64,000 nucleotides of DNA from Romboutsia_E sp900604535 (GCF_900604535.1 NZ_UWOT01000006.1:1-64000), one strand, 5' to 3'; positions 35,000 through 43,642 are shown, counted from the stretch's first letter. The notes: generated from the sequence alone by a model not told the origin. Program-made: numbers and translations.

Positions 35000-36529
35000 T
35001 TAACACTCAGACTTTACTAATTCTTCATTATCCTCTCTTGCCCATTCAAGAGATCTTTTAACTGCTTTTTTCCATCCTTTATATAGTTTATTTCTTTTAT
35101 CTTCATTCATACTTGGAGTAAATTCTCTATCCATTATCCAAGAATTTTTAATATCAGCCTTGCTTTCATAGAATCCTACAGCAAGACCAGCTAAGTATGC
35201 AGCTCCTAGAGCAGTAGTTTCAACTACTTTAGGTCTATTTATATTTGTATCTAATATATCAGATTGGAATTGCATTAAGAAGTCATTAGAACTTGCCCCT
35301 CCATCAACTTTAAGGCTTGATAATTTCAATCCTGAGTCTTCTTCCATAGCATGAAGAACATCTTTAACTTGGTATGCTATAGATTCTAAAGCAGCACGAA
35401 CTAAGTGTTCTCTATTAGCCCCACGAGTAAGTCCCATTACACATCCTCTAGCATACATATCCCAGTGTGGTGCACCAAGACCTGTAAATGCAGGAACTAT
35501 ATATACACCATTTGTATCCTCAACACTTTCAGCATAGAATTGACTTTGTTTAGCATTATATAATATCTTTAATTCATCTCTTAGCCACTGAATAACTGCT
35601 CCTCCTACGAATATACTTCCTTCTAAAGCATACTCAACTTTTCCATCTACTCCCCATGCTATAGTTGTTACTAATCCATTTTTAGATTCAACAGGTTTTT
35701 CTCCTGTATTCATTAACATAAAGCATCCTGTTCCATAAGTGTTTTTAGCACTACCTTCTTCGAAACAAGTCTGACCGAATAATGCAGCTTGTTGATCTCC
35801 TGCACAACCTGCTATTGGTATCTTAGCTCCAGCTAGCATATTCTCATCAGTATACCCATATATATAGCTTGAAGGTTTAACTTCAGGCAACATACTCTTA
35901 GGTATATTTAATATTTCTAATATTTCATCGTCCCATTTTAATTCTTTTATATTATAAAGCATTGTTCTTGAAGCATTAGTATAATCAGTAACATGAACTT
36001 TACCTCTAGTTAAATTCCAAGTTAGCCATGTATCCACTGTACCAAATAATAACTCTCCATTATCAGCTTTTTCTCTTGCACCTTCAACATTATCAAGTAT
36101 CCATTTTATTTTAGTTCCAGAGAAATAGGCATCTAGTATAAGACCTGTTTTCTCTTTTATCATATCTTTATACCCTTTAGCTTCTAATTCATCACATATT
36201 TCAGAAGTTCTTCTACATTGCCATACTATAGCATTATATATAGGTTTACCAGTATTTTTATCCCAGACTATTGTAGTTTCTCTTTGATTAGTTATACCAA
36301 TAGCAGCTATTTCATTAGGAGATATATAGTTTGTTTCTAAAACTTCTCTCATTACCCCACTTTGAGATCCCCATATTTCCATTGGATTATGTTCTACCCA
36401 ACCTGGATGTGGATATACTTGTGTAAATTCTTTTTGTGCTGTTGCTACTATATTTCCAGACTTATCAAATAGTATTGATCTTGAACTAGTTGTACCTTGG
36501 TCTAATGCCATTATGTATTTCTTACTCAT
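35000..36529 (-). CDS. glpK: Glycerol kinase
   Basis: 509 aa from the ATG at 36529 (GGGGG 7 nt upstream). It phosphorylates glycerol to sn-glycerol-3-phosphate. Motifs: DQGTTSSRSI (about 9-18), GITNQRETT, the glycerol-binding WQCRRTSE and GTVDTWL, GCAGDQQAALFGQ, and GLGAPHWD. His in the EIIA-contact loop region cannot be judged by eye. A leader with a terminator hairpin precedes it, and glpP lies immediately upstream on the same strand. Confidence 0.97.
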   Translation of the reverse strand: MSKKYIMALDQGTTSSRSILFDKSGNIVATAQKEFTQVYPHPGWVEHNPMEIWGSQSGVMREVLETNYISPNEIAAIGITNQRETTIVWDKNTGKPIYNAIVWQCRRTSEICDELEAKGYKDMIKEKTGLILDAYFSGTKIKWILDNVEGAREKADNGELLFGTVDTWLTWNLTRGKVHVTDYTNASRTMLYNIKELKWDDEILEILNIPKSMLPEVKPSSYIYGYTDENMLAGAKIPIAGCAGDQQAALFGQTCFEEGSAKNTYGTGCFMLMNTGEKPVESKNGLVTTIAWGVDGKVEYALEGSIFVGGAVIQWLRDELKILYNAKQSQFYAESVEDTNGVYIVPAFTGLGAPHWDMYARGCVMGLTRGANREHLVRAALESIAYQVKDVLHAMEEDSGLKLSSLKVDGGASSNDFLMQFQSDILDTNINRPKVVETTALGAAYLAGLAVGFYESKADIKNSWIMDREFTPSMNEDKRNKLYKGWKKAVKRSLEWAREDNEELVKSEC

Positions 36530-36609
36530 ATTTTTACCCCCATTTATTATATAATAATTATTCACTAATTTATTTAAAGATACTAGTTAATATTAAGCAT
36601 AAATAAACA

Positions 36610-36639
36610 CAAAAAGCCTATAGTAAAGACTATGGCTCT
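36610..36639 (-). promoter_or_regulatory. Leader terminator of glpK, probable GlpP antitermination site
   Basis: In the glpK leader the minus strand reads AGCCATAGT-CTTT-ACTATAGGCT followed by TTTTTG. This is an intrinsic terminator between the promoter at 36672-36700 and glpK. With glpP next door this fits the Bacillus glp antitermination design. Confidence 0.6.
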
Positions 36640-36671
36640 CTCATCTCTCGCCGTAATATTAACTTAATTAA

Positions 36672-36700
36672 ATATTAATAGAAAACATTTTCCTTGTCAA
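36672..36700 (-). promoter_or_regulatory. Sigma-A promoter of glpK with cre-like spacer
   Basis: On the minus strand TTGACA, 17 nt, TAATAT: near-perfect. The spacer contains GGAAAATGTTTTCT, a palindrome similar to a CcpA cre site, suggesting carbon repression. The cre reading is inference. Confidence 0.65.
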
Positions 36701-36701
36701 T

Positions 36702-36737
36702 CAAAAAGCTCGTTATATATATAACGAGCTTTTTTAC
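36702..36737. terminator. Terminator after glpP
   Basis: AAAAAGCTCGTTATAT and ATATAACGAGCTTTTTT pair perfectly; it separates glpP from the glpK promoter. Confidence 0.85.
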
Positions 36738-36755
36738 TTTATTAATTAATTTTTT

Positions 36756-37307
36756 CTACCAAATTTCATATTTACTAGTTGATACTGCCATAGCTCCAGA
36801 AGATAAAACTTTTATTATTTCCTCTTTTTCATCAATAAGCCCACCACAAATTATAGGGATATTACTAAATTCCTTATTGATTCTTTTTATAACTTTAGGT
36901 ATAATACCTGGCATAATTTCTATAGCTTGAGGCTTAACCTTTCTTAAGCTTTCAATAGCATTTTCAAGAGACATAGAATCTATAAAGAAAAATCTTTGAA
37001 TAACATCTATGTTTAATTCAACAGCTCTTTTTACAATATTAGTTTTTGTAGTTATAATTCCATCTAGATTTGATTCTTTTTTTAGATAATCTATAATTAT
37101 TGGATTAGAAGATATCCCAGTAATCATATCTATATGAACAAATACTTTTTTATTATTCTTATGTAATAAATCTATCTTATCTCTTAATGTAATTATATCT
37201 CCATTCAACAGAAATACTACCTCACAATCTGAATTTATTACTCTTTCAATACAGTCATCACTTTTTATAGCTCCAATTATAGGATTAACCTCTAATAGTT
37301 CTTTCAT
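36756..37307 (-). CDS. glpP: Glycerol uptake operon antiterminator GlpP
   Basis: 183-aa TIM-barrel-like RNA-binding regulator that, with glycerol-3-phosphate, prevents termination in glp leaders. NPIIGAIKSDD, HIDMITGISSNPIIIDYL and GIITTKTNIVKRA are the family sequence, with AIEIMPGIIPKVIK and CGGLIDEKEEI near the phosphate site. It lies immediately upstream of glpK, whose leader carries the target-like terminator. Confidence 0.95.
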   Translation of the reverse strand: MKELLEVNPIIGAIKSDDCIERVINSDCEVVFLLNGDIITLRDKIDLLHKNNKKVFVHIDMITGISSNPIIIDYLKKESNLDGIITTKTNIVKRAVELNIDVIQRFFFIDSMSLENAIESLRKVKPQAIEIMPGIIPKVIKRINKEFSNIPIICGGLIDEKEEIIKVLSSGAMAVSTSKYEIW

Positions 37308-37382
37308 CTATACTTTACCCCCATGTTTAATTATCCAACGACTATATTATATCATTTTAATTGAAAAAACTAAGTAAAAGAT

Positions 37383-37416
37383 AAAAATAAAGACATAAAT
37401 TTATGTCTTTATTTTT
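37383..37416. terminator. Terminator after the YgjV-like gene
   Basis: AAAAATAAAGACATAAA pairs with TTTATGTCTTTATTTTT, perfect. Confidence 0.8.
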
Positions 37417-37429
37417 ATAATATATTATT

Positions 37430-37657
37430 TTATTTATTATTTTTGAGTTGATATAAGTTATAGAAATTTATTAATATTATTGCTAGATTAGATAAGGCTA
37501 CTGGATACGCTTTTACAGATAAACCATATATAACAAAGCATATACATCCTAGTGTATTTATTATTCTTAATCGCATTATATCTGTCATTGTTAGTGATAC
37601 AACGATTAAAATAGATGCTAGATATCCAACCCATTCTATAGGTGCTACATCGAACAT
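37430..37657 (-). CDS. YgjV-like small membrane protein
   Basis: 75 aa, three membrane helices (WVGYLASILIVVSLTM; INTLGCICFVIYGLSV; ALSNLAIILINFYNLYQL). The spacing and the GYLAS...SLTMTDI...N..G...F..YGL pattern match the YgjV (Imp-YgjV) family. Function unknown. AAAGGAG precedes the ATG. Confidence 0.7.
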   Translation of the reverse strand: MFDVAPIEWVGYLASILIVVSLTMTDIMRLRIINTLGCICFVIYGLSVKAYPVALSNLAIILINFYNLYQLKNNK

Positions 37658-37751
37658 AACAACTTCTCCTTTTTTTATTTATTATGCTTAATAAATTTCA
37701 GTTATATGTATAAACTATTGTTAAAATATAATCATAGGAGTGTATTTTATT

Positions 37752-37997
37752 ATGAAAAATAAAATAAATAATTCAAATGCAAAAGTAGCTTTAAATATGA
37801 TGAAGATGGAAGTAGCTAATGAACTTGGATATAGTTATGATGAATTAAATGATAAAGTAGAATGTAATAGTCCCCAAAATACATTAGAAGGTATCGCTAA
37901 AAATGTACTTGCAGGAGAACAGGTTGGTGGTAAAATGACTAAGAATTTAGTGGAAATGGCAGAAAAGTCTCTTTTAAATAACTATAGACCTAAGTAA
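37752..37997 (+). CDS. Divergent alpha/beta-type small acid-soluble spore protein
   Basis: 81 aa from the ATG at 37752, which has AGGAG 11 nt upstream. The alpha/beta SASP layout is present: a first helix with KMEVANELGYSYDE at the germination-protease site and a second with GGKMTKNLVEMAEKSL. It is longer at the middle and less conserved than SspA/B (EVAN instead of EIAX, NTLEGIAKNVLAGEQ in the linker). It coats spore DNA. It has its own gene. Confidence 0.85.
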   Translation: MKNKINNSNAKVALNMMKMEVANELGYSYDELNDKVECNSPQNTLEGIAKNVLAGEQVGGKMTKNLVEMAEKSLLNNYRPK

Positions 37998-38065
37998 TTG
38001 TTGTTAAATCAAATAAATATTCCTATAATTTATAGTGTATATAAAATATAATGGGAGATAATTTT

Positions 38066-38617
38066 ATGAGTAAAAATAAATATTTTTTTATGTATCAACC
38101 TAAATTTAATAAAAAAGGAATATTTATAAGAAACTTAATTTTTTTGATATTAGATATATTGATTATAAACATACTATATAAATTTTCTTACTTAAACTAC
38201 GCTTTAAACTATATCTACATAAGATTATATTGTATAATGGGATTTTATATATTAAGAGTATTAAAATATTCATTTATATTTGTAAAGCATAGACTAGATG
38301 TTTTGATTGTAACAACTAATATAGATCTACAAGATGAATTGTATAATGAAAGTAACTTAATAAATGATATAATAAAAAATAACTTTAAAGAATTGTTTCT
38401 TGCTTTAGAATTTCTTACACTAAGCATAGTTTTAGTTTATACAAGTAGAATATATATGAATATATTCAATTATTTTAATTTTAAGTATAGTATTATAAGT
38501 CATATATTATTTATAAGTCTAGTAGTATTTATATATTGTAGAATGGAAGGTAAGTTTAAAGTAAGTGAAGATAAGCATAATATTTTAATGTTTTTAGTTT
38601 CAGGAAATAAAATATAA
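38066..38617 (+). CDS. Membrane protein, unknown function
   Basis: 183 aa from the ATG at 38066 (GGGAG 9 nt upstream). Four hydrophobic helices are visible (FIRNLIFLILDILIINILY; YIYIRLYCIMGFYILRVL; LFLALEFLTLSIVLVY; IISHILFISLVVFIY). No conserved domain recognised. Confidence 0.6.
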   Translation: MSKNKYFFMYQPKFNKKGIFIRNLIFLILDILIINILYKFSYLNYALNYIYIRLYCIMGFYILRVLKYSFIFVKHRLDVLIVTTNIDLQDELYNESNLINDIIKNNFKELFLALEFLTLSIVLVYTSRIYMNIFNYFNFKYSIISHILFISLVVFIYCRMEGKFKVSEDKHNILMFLVSGNKI

Positions 38618-38657
38618 AAAATAAAGGTCTTACCAAATATGTAAGACCTTTATTTTT
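38617..38657. terminator. Bidirectional terminator
   Basis: AAAAATAAAGGTCTTAC pairs with GTAAGACCTTTATTTTT; it lies between convergent genes. Confidence 0.85.
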
Positions 38658-39249
38658 ATGATATTATATATATTTCTATATTCCTGACACCCCATTGATT
38701 ACAATTATCTTCTGTATACATAAATATATCTATTCTATTTCCTTTTATAGCACTACCTGTATCTTCTGCTATAAATATCATATCAAATTCTGGTATATAA
38801 ACTTTAGTTCCATAAGGTATAACATTTGGATCAACTGCTATAGTTCCCCATTTTGGAGTAGTTCCTGTTGAAGTTATAGTGTCTCCAGCATATGCTGTAG
38901 CTTTTACAGTTATTGATGAATAATTTTCTATATCTGACACTTCAATATCTTTAGTATCTTTAGTAACATATTTAGAGTATATATATCCAGTTTGGTTATT
39001 ATGAATTACCTTTGTCCAATTTCCTTCACTTGAAATTATTTGAAGTTCTTCATTTTTATCTAATGTATAGTATATATTAGCATCTAAACTAGCTCCATCT
39101 CTAAAGTTTACTGTGTATGCATTTATATGTCCTATTATTGTATTTTCTATGTTTATTGATGAGTTTTCTGCAGCATATGATTTAGATAATCCACACGGGG
39201 TAAGTAATAAAGTCATAGCAGCTGCCGTCATAAGTAGCATTCTTTTCAT
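38656..39249 (-). CDS. Secreted SH3 and 3D-domain protein
   Basis: 197 aa. A signal peptide (residues 1-26, LLMTAAAMTLLLTPCGLSKSYAA) precedes an SH3 domain (about 40-95, AYTVNFRDGASLDA...GNWTKVIHN..GYIYSKYV) and a C-terminal 3D domain (about 115-197: TAYAG, GTIAVDPNVIPYGTKVYIP, AEDTGSAIKGNRIDIF with the three conserved Asp). This architecture belongs to cell-wall lytic or resuscitation-type proteins (YocH/Rpf-like). Likely a murein hydrolase acting outside the cell. Confidence 0.92.
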   Translation of the reverse strand: MKRMLLMTAAAMTLLLTPCGLSKSYAAENSSINIENTIIGHINAYTVNFRDGASLDANIYYTLDKNEELQIISSEGNWTKVIHNNQTGYIYSKYVTKDTKDIEVSDIENYSSITVKATAYAGDTITSTGTTPKWGTIAVDPNVIPYGTKVYIPEFDMIFIAEDTGSAIKGNRIDIFMYTEDNCNQWGVRNIEIYIIS

Positions 39250-39403
39250 AAATTGCCTCCTAGATGAAAAATTTATTTTGTCAAATTACAATTTTGTTAC
39301 TTCTTGTTTTGTATTATACACTACCCCTTGCCCTTTTTATATAGCTTTTAGGAAATTACTTATAATTGCCTTCGTTCTCATTTTTTGTATAACTTCAAAA
39401 AGT

Positions 39404-39457
39404 AAAAAAAGACTATCTCATTTAATGTTATATTTTACTGAGATAGTCTTTTTTTTA
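39404..39457 (-). terminator. Terminator after 39455-39985
   Basis: AAAAAAAGACTATCTCA pairs with TGAGATAGTCTTTTTTT, with T-runs on both strands. Confidence 0.8.
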
Positions 39458-39985
39458 CATAAATCTATTTATGAAGTTTTTTATAGTTTCATCTAAATCT
39501 CCACAATCATCTACTTCTATTATTCTCGGTGTAGACATTTCTCCACCGTGTTCAAAGTTAACAACACTTATAATAAGGTCATCTTCTTCAATATCAAATA
39601 GTAATCCTATTAAGTGATCTAAATCTAAATTAAGATCTCCGATATCTTTTACTACATCTTCTTCATATACATCATCAATGTAATGCTTTAATCCTTGTGT
39701 CTTACCATCTATAAATTCAACTGATTCTTGATTTTCAGTAGTTTTACCTATTACAAAATGAAGTGCATACTGCTCACTTAATAATAACTCTTCATAATCA
39801 TTTGCATCACTTAATTCTTCATAATCTTCATCAAAAGTAACTACATCCATATAATCCTTATCTATTAAACATATTCTAGATACATAGTTAGGATATTCAG
39901 AAAGTAATTCATCATAGTTATCTTTATAATAATTTATAAAATTAGTTAATTTAAATTCATTAGGGTGTAATCTTATTGGTTCCAT
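39455..39985 (-). CDS. Acidic protein, unknown function
   Basis: 176 aa, strongly acidic (DEDYEELSDANDYEELL; DDVYEEDVVKDIGDLNLDLD), no membrane segment or known motif. GGAAGGAA precedes the ATG. It shares a divergent region with a DUF6873-like gene that contains an 18-nt direct repeat. Confidence 0.6.
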   Translation of the reverse strand: MEPIRLHPNEFKLTNFINYYKDNYDELLSEYPNYVSRICLIDKDYMDVVTFDEDYEELSDANDYEELLLSEQYALHFVIGKTTENQESVEFIDGKTQGLKHYIDDVYEEDVVKDIGDLNLDLDHLIGLLFDIEEDDLIISVVNFEHGGEMSTPRIIEVDDCGDLDETIKNFINRFM

Positions 39986-40041
39986 ATATAATTCCTTCCA
40001 TTGTCTATTTTTATGTCTTTAGGAAATTATAATATATCATA

Positions 40042-40082
40042 AATTAAATATAATTTATAGTTTTAATTAAATATAATTTATA
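40042..40082. repeat. 18-nt direct repeat in a divergent promoter region
   Basis: AATTAAATATAATTTATA occurs at 40042-40059 and 40065-40082, a 23-nt period (about two helical turns). It could be paired regulator sites or part of the promoter for the gene at 40119. Confidence 0.5.
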
Positions 40083-40118
40083 ATAATATATGTAATAACA
40101 AAATTAAGGAGATTAAAT

Positions 40119-40877
40119 ATGAAATTTGTAAAAAAATCATTTATTCTTGAAGACAATTTATTATTAGGTATAGTAGATAAAAGAATTCCAATGAATATGG
40201 AAAATAAATTAAAAGAAATGAATATAAATATAATAAAAACACCTTCATGTGAAGAAACATATAATGCTATAAAGCATCATCCTGATATAACTGTATGTAA
40301 GTTAAACGATAATAATATAGTAGTAGCACCTAACGTATATGATTTTTATAATAAGGAACTAAAAAAATATGGCTTTAATGTAATAAAAGGAAACTCAATT
40401 ATAAGCAATAAATATCCTAACAATATTCAATATAATGTAGCTATATTAGGGAATATTGCTATACATAATTTTAATTATACAGATAGTAAAATATTACAAT
40501 ATTTAGATGATAATAATTTTATTAAAATAAATGTTAATCAAGGATATTGTAAATGCTCTATATGTATAGTTGATGATAATTCTATAATAACTTCAGATGA
40601 AGGTATATATAATTCTGTAAGAAAATATAATATAGATTGTTTATTAATAGAAAAAGGACATATCCAATTATTTGATTTAAATTACGGATTTATAGGAGGA
40701 TGTAGTGGATTAATATCTAAAGATATAATAGCATTCTTTGGTAATATAAAAAATCATCCTGACTATGATAAAATTTTAGAATTTGTAAGCAGTAAAAGTA
40801 AAAACATACTTTCATTAAGTAATGAGGATTTATTAGATTTAGGTTCACTTATACCTTTATGTGTAATTAATACATAA
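40119..40877 (+). CDS. DUF6873-like (guanidino-modifying-enzyme fold) protein
   Basis: 252 aa. The repeating pattern of short strands and segments HHPDITVC, NKYPNNIQYNVAILGN, NVNQGYCKCSICIVDDNSIITSDEGI and GGCSGLISKD looks like the GME-fold DUF6873 family seen in clostridia. The match is from memory. No catalytic triad can be assigned by eye. AAGGAG precedes the ATG. The dGTPase-like gene follows on the same strand. Confidence 0.6.
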   Translation: MKFVKKSFILEDNLLLGIVDKRIPMNMENKLKEMNINIIKTPSCEETYNAIKHHPDITVCKLNDNNIVVAPNVYDFYNKELKKYGFNVIKGNSIISNKYPNNIQYNVAILGNIAIHNFNYTDSKILQYLDDNNFIKINVNQGYCKCSICIVDDNSIITSDEGIYNSVRKYNIDCLLIEKGHIQLFDLNYGFIGGCSGLISKDIIAFFGNIKNHPDYDKILEFVSSKSKNILSLSNEDLLDLGSLIPLCVINT

Positions 40878-40953
40878 ATATTACTACAATAAAAATAAAA
40901 TTATAACTGCTGATATAATTTTATTGAATAATACTTTATTTAGGGGAGCTTTT

Positions 40954-42180
40954 ATGGGGAAAAGAAAATTTGAAAATGTAGCTATTCAAGAAAATAATGA
41001 TAAATACAGTGCTTGTATATTTAGAGATGACCTAATATACAAGCGTAATAATGATATTAGAAGTGAATTTAATAGAGATTATAACAGAATACTTCACTCT
41101 AATTCTTATAGAAGACTTAAGCATAAGACCCAGGTATTTTTTGCCACTAATAACGATCATATCTGTACTAGAATGGAGCATGTTGGACATGTGTCATCTG
41201 TTAGTTATTCTATTGCAAACTATCTTGGATTAAATACAGAACTTACAATGGCTATATCTATTGGTCATGATATAGGTCACCCACCTTTTGGTCATGATGG
41301 TGAAAGAGTTTTAAGTAACTTTACTAGTAAGAAGCTTAATTACAAATTTTGGCATGAAAAAAATAGTTTGCGTTTTGCTGATGTAATCGAAACTTTGCCC
41401 ACTCAAATTGATGAAGAAATAAATTTAGATTTAACCTATGCAGTTAGGGATGGTATTATATGTCATTGTGGTGAGGTAAAATCAAAGCCTTTATTTCCAA
41501 GAGAAAATAAAATAGATTTAAACTTAATATCTAAACCTGGACAAGTTTCTCCATATACTTGGGAAGGTTGCGTTGTTAAAATATCTGATAAAATATCTTA
41601 TTTAGGAAGAGATATTGAGGACGCTCTTAGACTTAAAATATTAACTCAAAATCAAATAAAAGAATTAAATAGCATAACTGAGAAGTTTAATATACCTGAT
41701 TTTAATAAAATAAATAATACTGTTATAGTACATAATTTAGTAACAAATTTATGTGAAAATAGTAGTATTAAAGATGGAATCACTTTATCAAATGATTATT
41801 TTGAATTTATGGATAGTATAAAAGCTTTTTGCTATAAAAATATATATTATCACAGTAGGCTTAGCAATTTTCAAAAATATGTTGAGTTAGTTATAAATAC
41901 AATTTTAGAAACTATAGATTCTATGTATGATGGTATAAATACATTAAAAAAGCTAGATGAACACTGTGATATATATCCTAATTTATGTGATAGTTTTTCT
42001 AAGTGGCTTATAAAATATAGTACTAATTATAAAGATAATCAAAGAGGTAAAAAATATAATAATAAAAAAATATACAATTTAGAAAATAAAGATGATTACT
42101 ATCAGTCTATAGTTGATTATGTTTCATCTATGACAGATGCCTTTGCTATAAAAATATTTAATGAAATACTACAATTCTAA
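40954..42180 (+). CDS. dGTPase-like HD-domain triphosphohydrolase
   Basis: 408 aa from the ATG at 40954 (AGGGGAG 7 nt upstream). HD-domain metal ligands are seen: His in RMEHVGHV (about 63), HD in SIGHDIGHPPFGHDGE (about 103-117) and Asp in KISDKISYLGRDIED. The family hydrolyses dGTP (or other dNTPs) to deoxynucleoside and triphosphate. It is the short bacterial type related to deoxyguanosinetriphosphate triphosphohydrolase-like proteins. Confidence 0.92.
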   Translation: MGKRKFENVAIQENNDKYSACIFRDDLIYKRNNDIRSEFNRDYNRILHSNSYRRLKHKTQVFFATNNDHICTRMEHVGHVSSVSYSIANYLGLNTELTMAISIGHDIGHPPFGHDGERVLSNFTSKKLNYKFWHEKNSLRFADVIETLPTQIDEEINLDLTYAVRDGIICHCGEVKSKPLFPRENKIDLNLISKPGQVSPYTWEGCVVKISDKISYLGRDIEDALRLKILTQNQIKELNSITEKFNIPDFNKINNTVIVHNLVTNLCENSSIKDGITLSNDYFEFMDSIKAFCYKNIYYHSRLSNFQKYVELVINTILETIDSMYDGINTLKKLDEHCDIYPNLCDSFSKWLIKYSTNYKDNQRGKKYNNKKIYNLENKDDYYQSIVDYVSSMTDAFAIKIFNEILQF

Positions 42181-42216
42181 TTTGTCAAAAAATGTTTTAA
42201 AAAGCATTGATTGGGA

Positions 42217-42264
42217 ATAAATTATAATGTAATATTATAATCATAATATTACATTATAATTTAT
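42217..42264. repeat. 22-bp perfect inverted repeat before the BFD gene
   Basis: Arms at 42217-42238 and 42243-42264 are exact reverse complements with a 4-nt loop (AATC). The repeat ends just ahead of the GGGAG ribosome site of the [2Fe-2S] gene, so it may be an operator or leader hairpin. Confidence 0.75.
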
Positions 42265-42284
42265 ATATAAGGGAGAAGTTAGAT

Positions 42285-42605
42285 ATGGCTGCAGATAAAA
42301 TAATATGTCACTGTAAAAAAGTTAGTTATTTAGATATTAGAATGGCAATGGTTAAGGGTGCTCGTACTCTTGATGAAATTAAAGAAGCAACTGGTGCTGC
42401 TACAGGATGTGGTAGATGTGCAGATGAAATAGAAAAGATATTAGCATCTGTATGTGGATGTAAAGGAGTTTCATTAGAATCAGTTGTTGATGCTGTTAAA
42501 AATGGAGCTAATACTACAGATGAGGTTGCAGATATAACAGGAGCTGGTTCATGCTGTGGAAGATGTAAAGTACTTGTTGAAAATGTAATAGAATTAAAGA
42601 GATAA
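42285..42605 (+). CDS. Two-domain BFD-like [2Fe-2S] protein
   Basis: 106 aa containing two BFD-type Fe-S units in tandem. The first has C8-x-C10 (IICHCKK) with C42-x2-C45 (TGCGRCADE). The second has CGC (about 57-59) with CCGRC near the end. Single-domain bacterioferritin-associated ferredoxins release iron from ferritin. Tandem forms are less studied; electron or cluster transfer is inferred. A large inverted repeat lies upstream and a terminator downstream. Confidence 0.88.
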   Translation: MAADKIICHCKKVSYLDIRMAMVKGARTLDEIKEATGAATGCGRCADEIEKILASVCGCKGVSLESVVDAVKNGANTTDEVADITGAGSCCGRCKVLVENVIELKR

Positions 42606-42650
42606 AATAAAAGACACCTACTACTTATATTGCAGTAGGTGTCTTTTATT
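42606..42650. terminator. Terminator after the BFD gene
   Basis: AATAAAAGACACCTACT and AGTAGGTGTCTTTTATT pair perfectly. Confidence 0.88.
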
Positions 42651-42653
42651 TTA

Positions 42654-43520
42654 TTAGAAAATATTTATTTTATAAGAAGTATTAAGTATTTTATTAACTT
42701 CTAATTTATTTATGAATGCTTTTTTATTAAATTGGTAGTCAGTATTAATATTATCAGCTAAACCATACCAAGGTTCTATACAAATAAATGGAGCAATACT
42801 ACCATCATTAAAAGGACTCCATATACCTACTAATGGAAATTCTTTAAGTTCCACATTTAAGCACTCTTTATTTTCCTTATTAAAAATAGAGACTTTATCT
42901 ATGTTAGTATAAATTAAAGCATCGTTTTTAAATAGATTTGGATTTAAATTTATAATGTCTATATTATCTATATTTTTTATAGTTTCATAATATGGACCAT
43001 TTAGAGTAATATTTTCTACTCCATCTCTACATATTAATTTTAGATAATAGTCTTCAATAGCTTCATTATCACTCATAGGAATATTAAATGCAGGATGTGC
43101 ACCTATTGAGAAGTATATATCTTTAGTGTCACTATTATTAACTGTCCACTCTACTTCTATAGTAGAATCAATTAAGGTATATTTAATTGTTAATTCAAAT
43201 GAATAAGGATACATAGATTTGGTTTCATTACTTGAAATTAACTGATATGATATAGAATTTTCACTTTCTTCAATTATTTTAAAGTTCATATCTCTTGCAA
43301 ACCCATGCTGATTCATATAATATATATTATCCTCAATAATTGTCTTATTATCCTTTAATCTTCCTACTATAGGAAATAATATTGGTGAGCGTCTTCCCCA
43401 ATATGTATTATCACCACACCATAATATATCCCTTTTACTTTTTTTAGAATATATTCTAGTAATTTCTGCACCAGAACAGTTAGATTCTACTATTAAATTT
43501 TTGTTTTGCAATATATTCAT
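42654..43520 (-). CDS. Aldose 1-epimerase family protein
   Basis: 288-aa beta-sandwich protein of the galactose-mutarotase-like LacX/YphB group. Visible motifs: GRRSPILFPIVGRLKDN (about 42-58), NQHGFARDM with the catalytic His, and IGAHPAFNIP (about 140-149). CIEPWYGLADN is the C-terminal Glu-containing segment. It interconverts alpha and beta sugar anomers; the substrate sugar is unknown. GGAGGGAA precedes the ATG. Confidence 0.88.
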   Translation of the reverse strand: MNILQNKNLIVESNCSGAEITRIYSKKSKRDILWCGDNTYWGRRSPILFPIVGRLKDNKTIIEDNIYYMNQHGFARDMNFKIIEESENSISYQLISSNETKSMYPYSFELTIKYTLIDSTIEVEWTVNNSDTKDIYFSIGAHPAFNIPMSDNEAIEDYYLKLICRDGVENITLNGPYYETIKNIDNIDIINLNPNLFKNDALIYTNIDKVSIFNKENKECLNVELKEFPLVGIWSPFNDGSIAPFICIEPWYGLADNINTDYQFNKKAFINKLEVNKILNTSYKINIF

Positions 43521-43530
43521 ATATTCCCTC

Positions 43531-43582
43531 CTATAAAATATGTATATATCTATATAGTAATATATATATACATATTTTATAG
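43531..43582. repeat. 19-bp perfect inverted repeat in a divergent promoter region
   Basis: Arms CTATAAAATATGTATATAT (43531-43549) and its exact complement (43564-43582) flank a 14-nt centre. It lies between the divergent epimerase and DUF1540 genes, so it may be a shared operator. Confidence 0.65.
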
Positions 43583-43642
43583 TATAATTGGAAAATTTTT
43601 TAGAAATAATAAAGTATAGATTAATTTATGGAGGTAAATATT

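Noticed and set aside
40450..40560. Back-to-back CRISPR or repeat array
   Set aside because: No regularly spaced repeats of 20 nt or more with unique spacers were found anywhere in the window.
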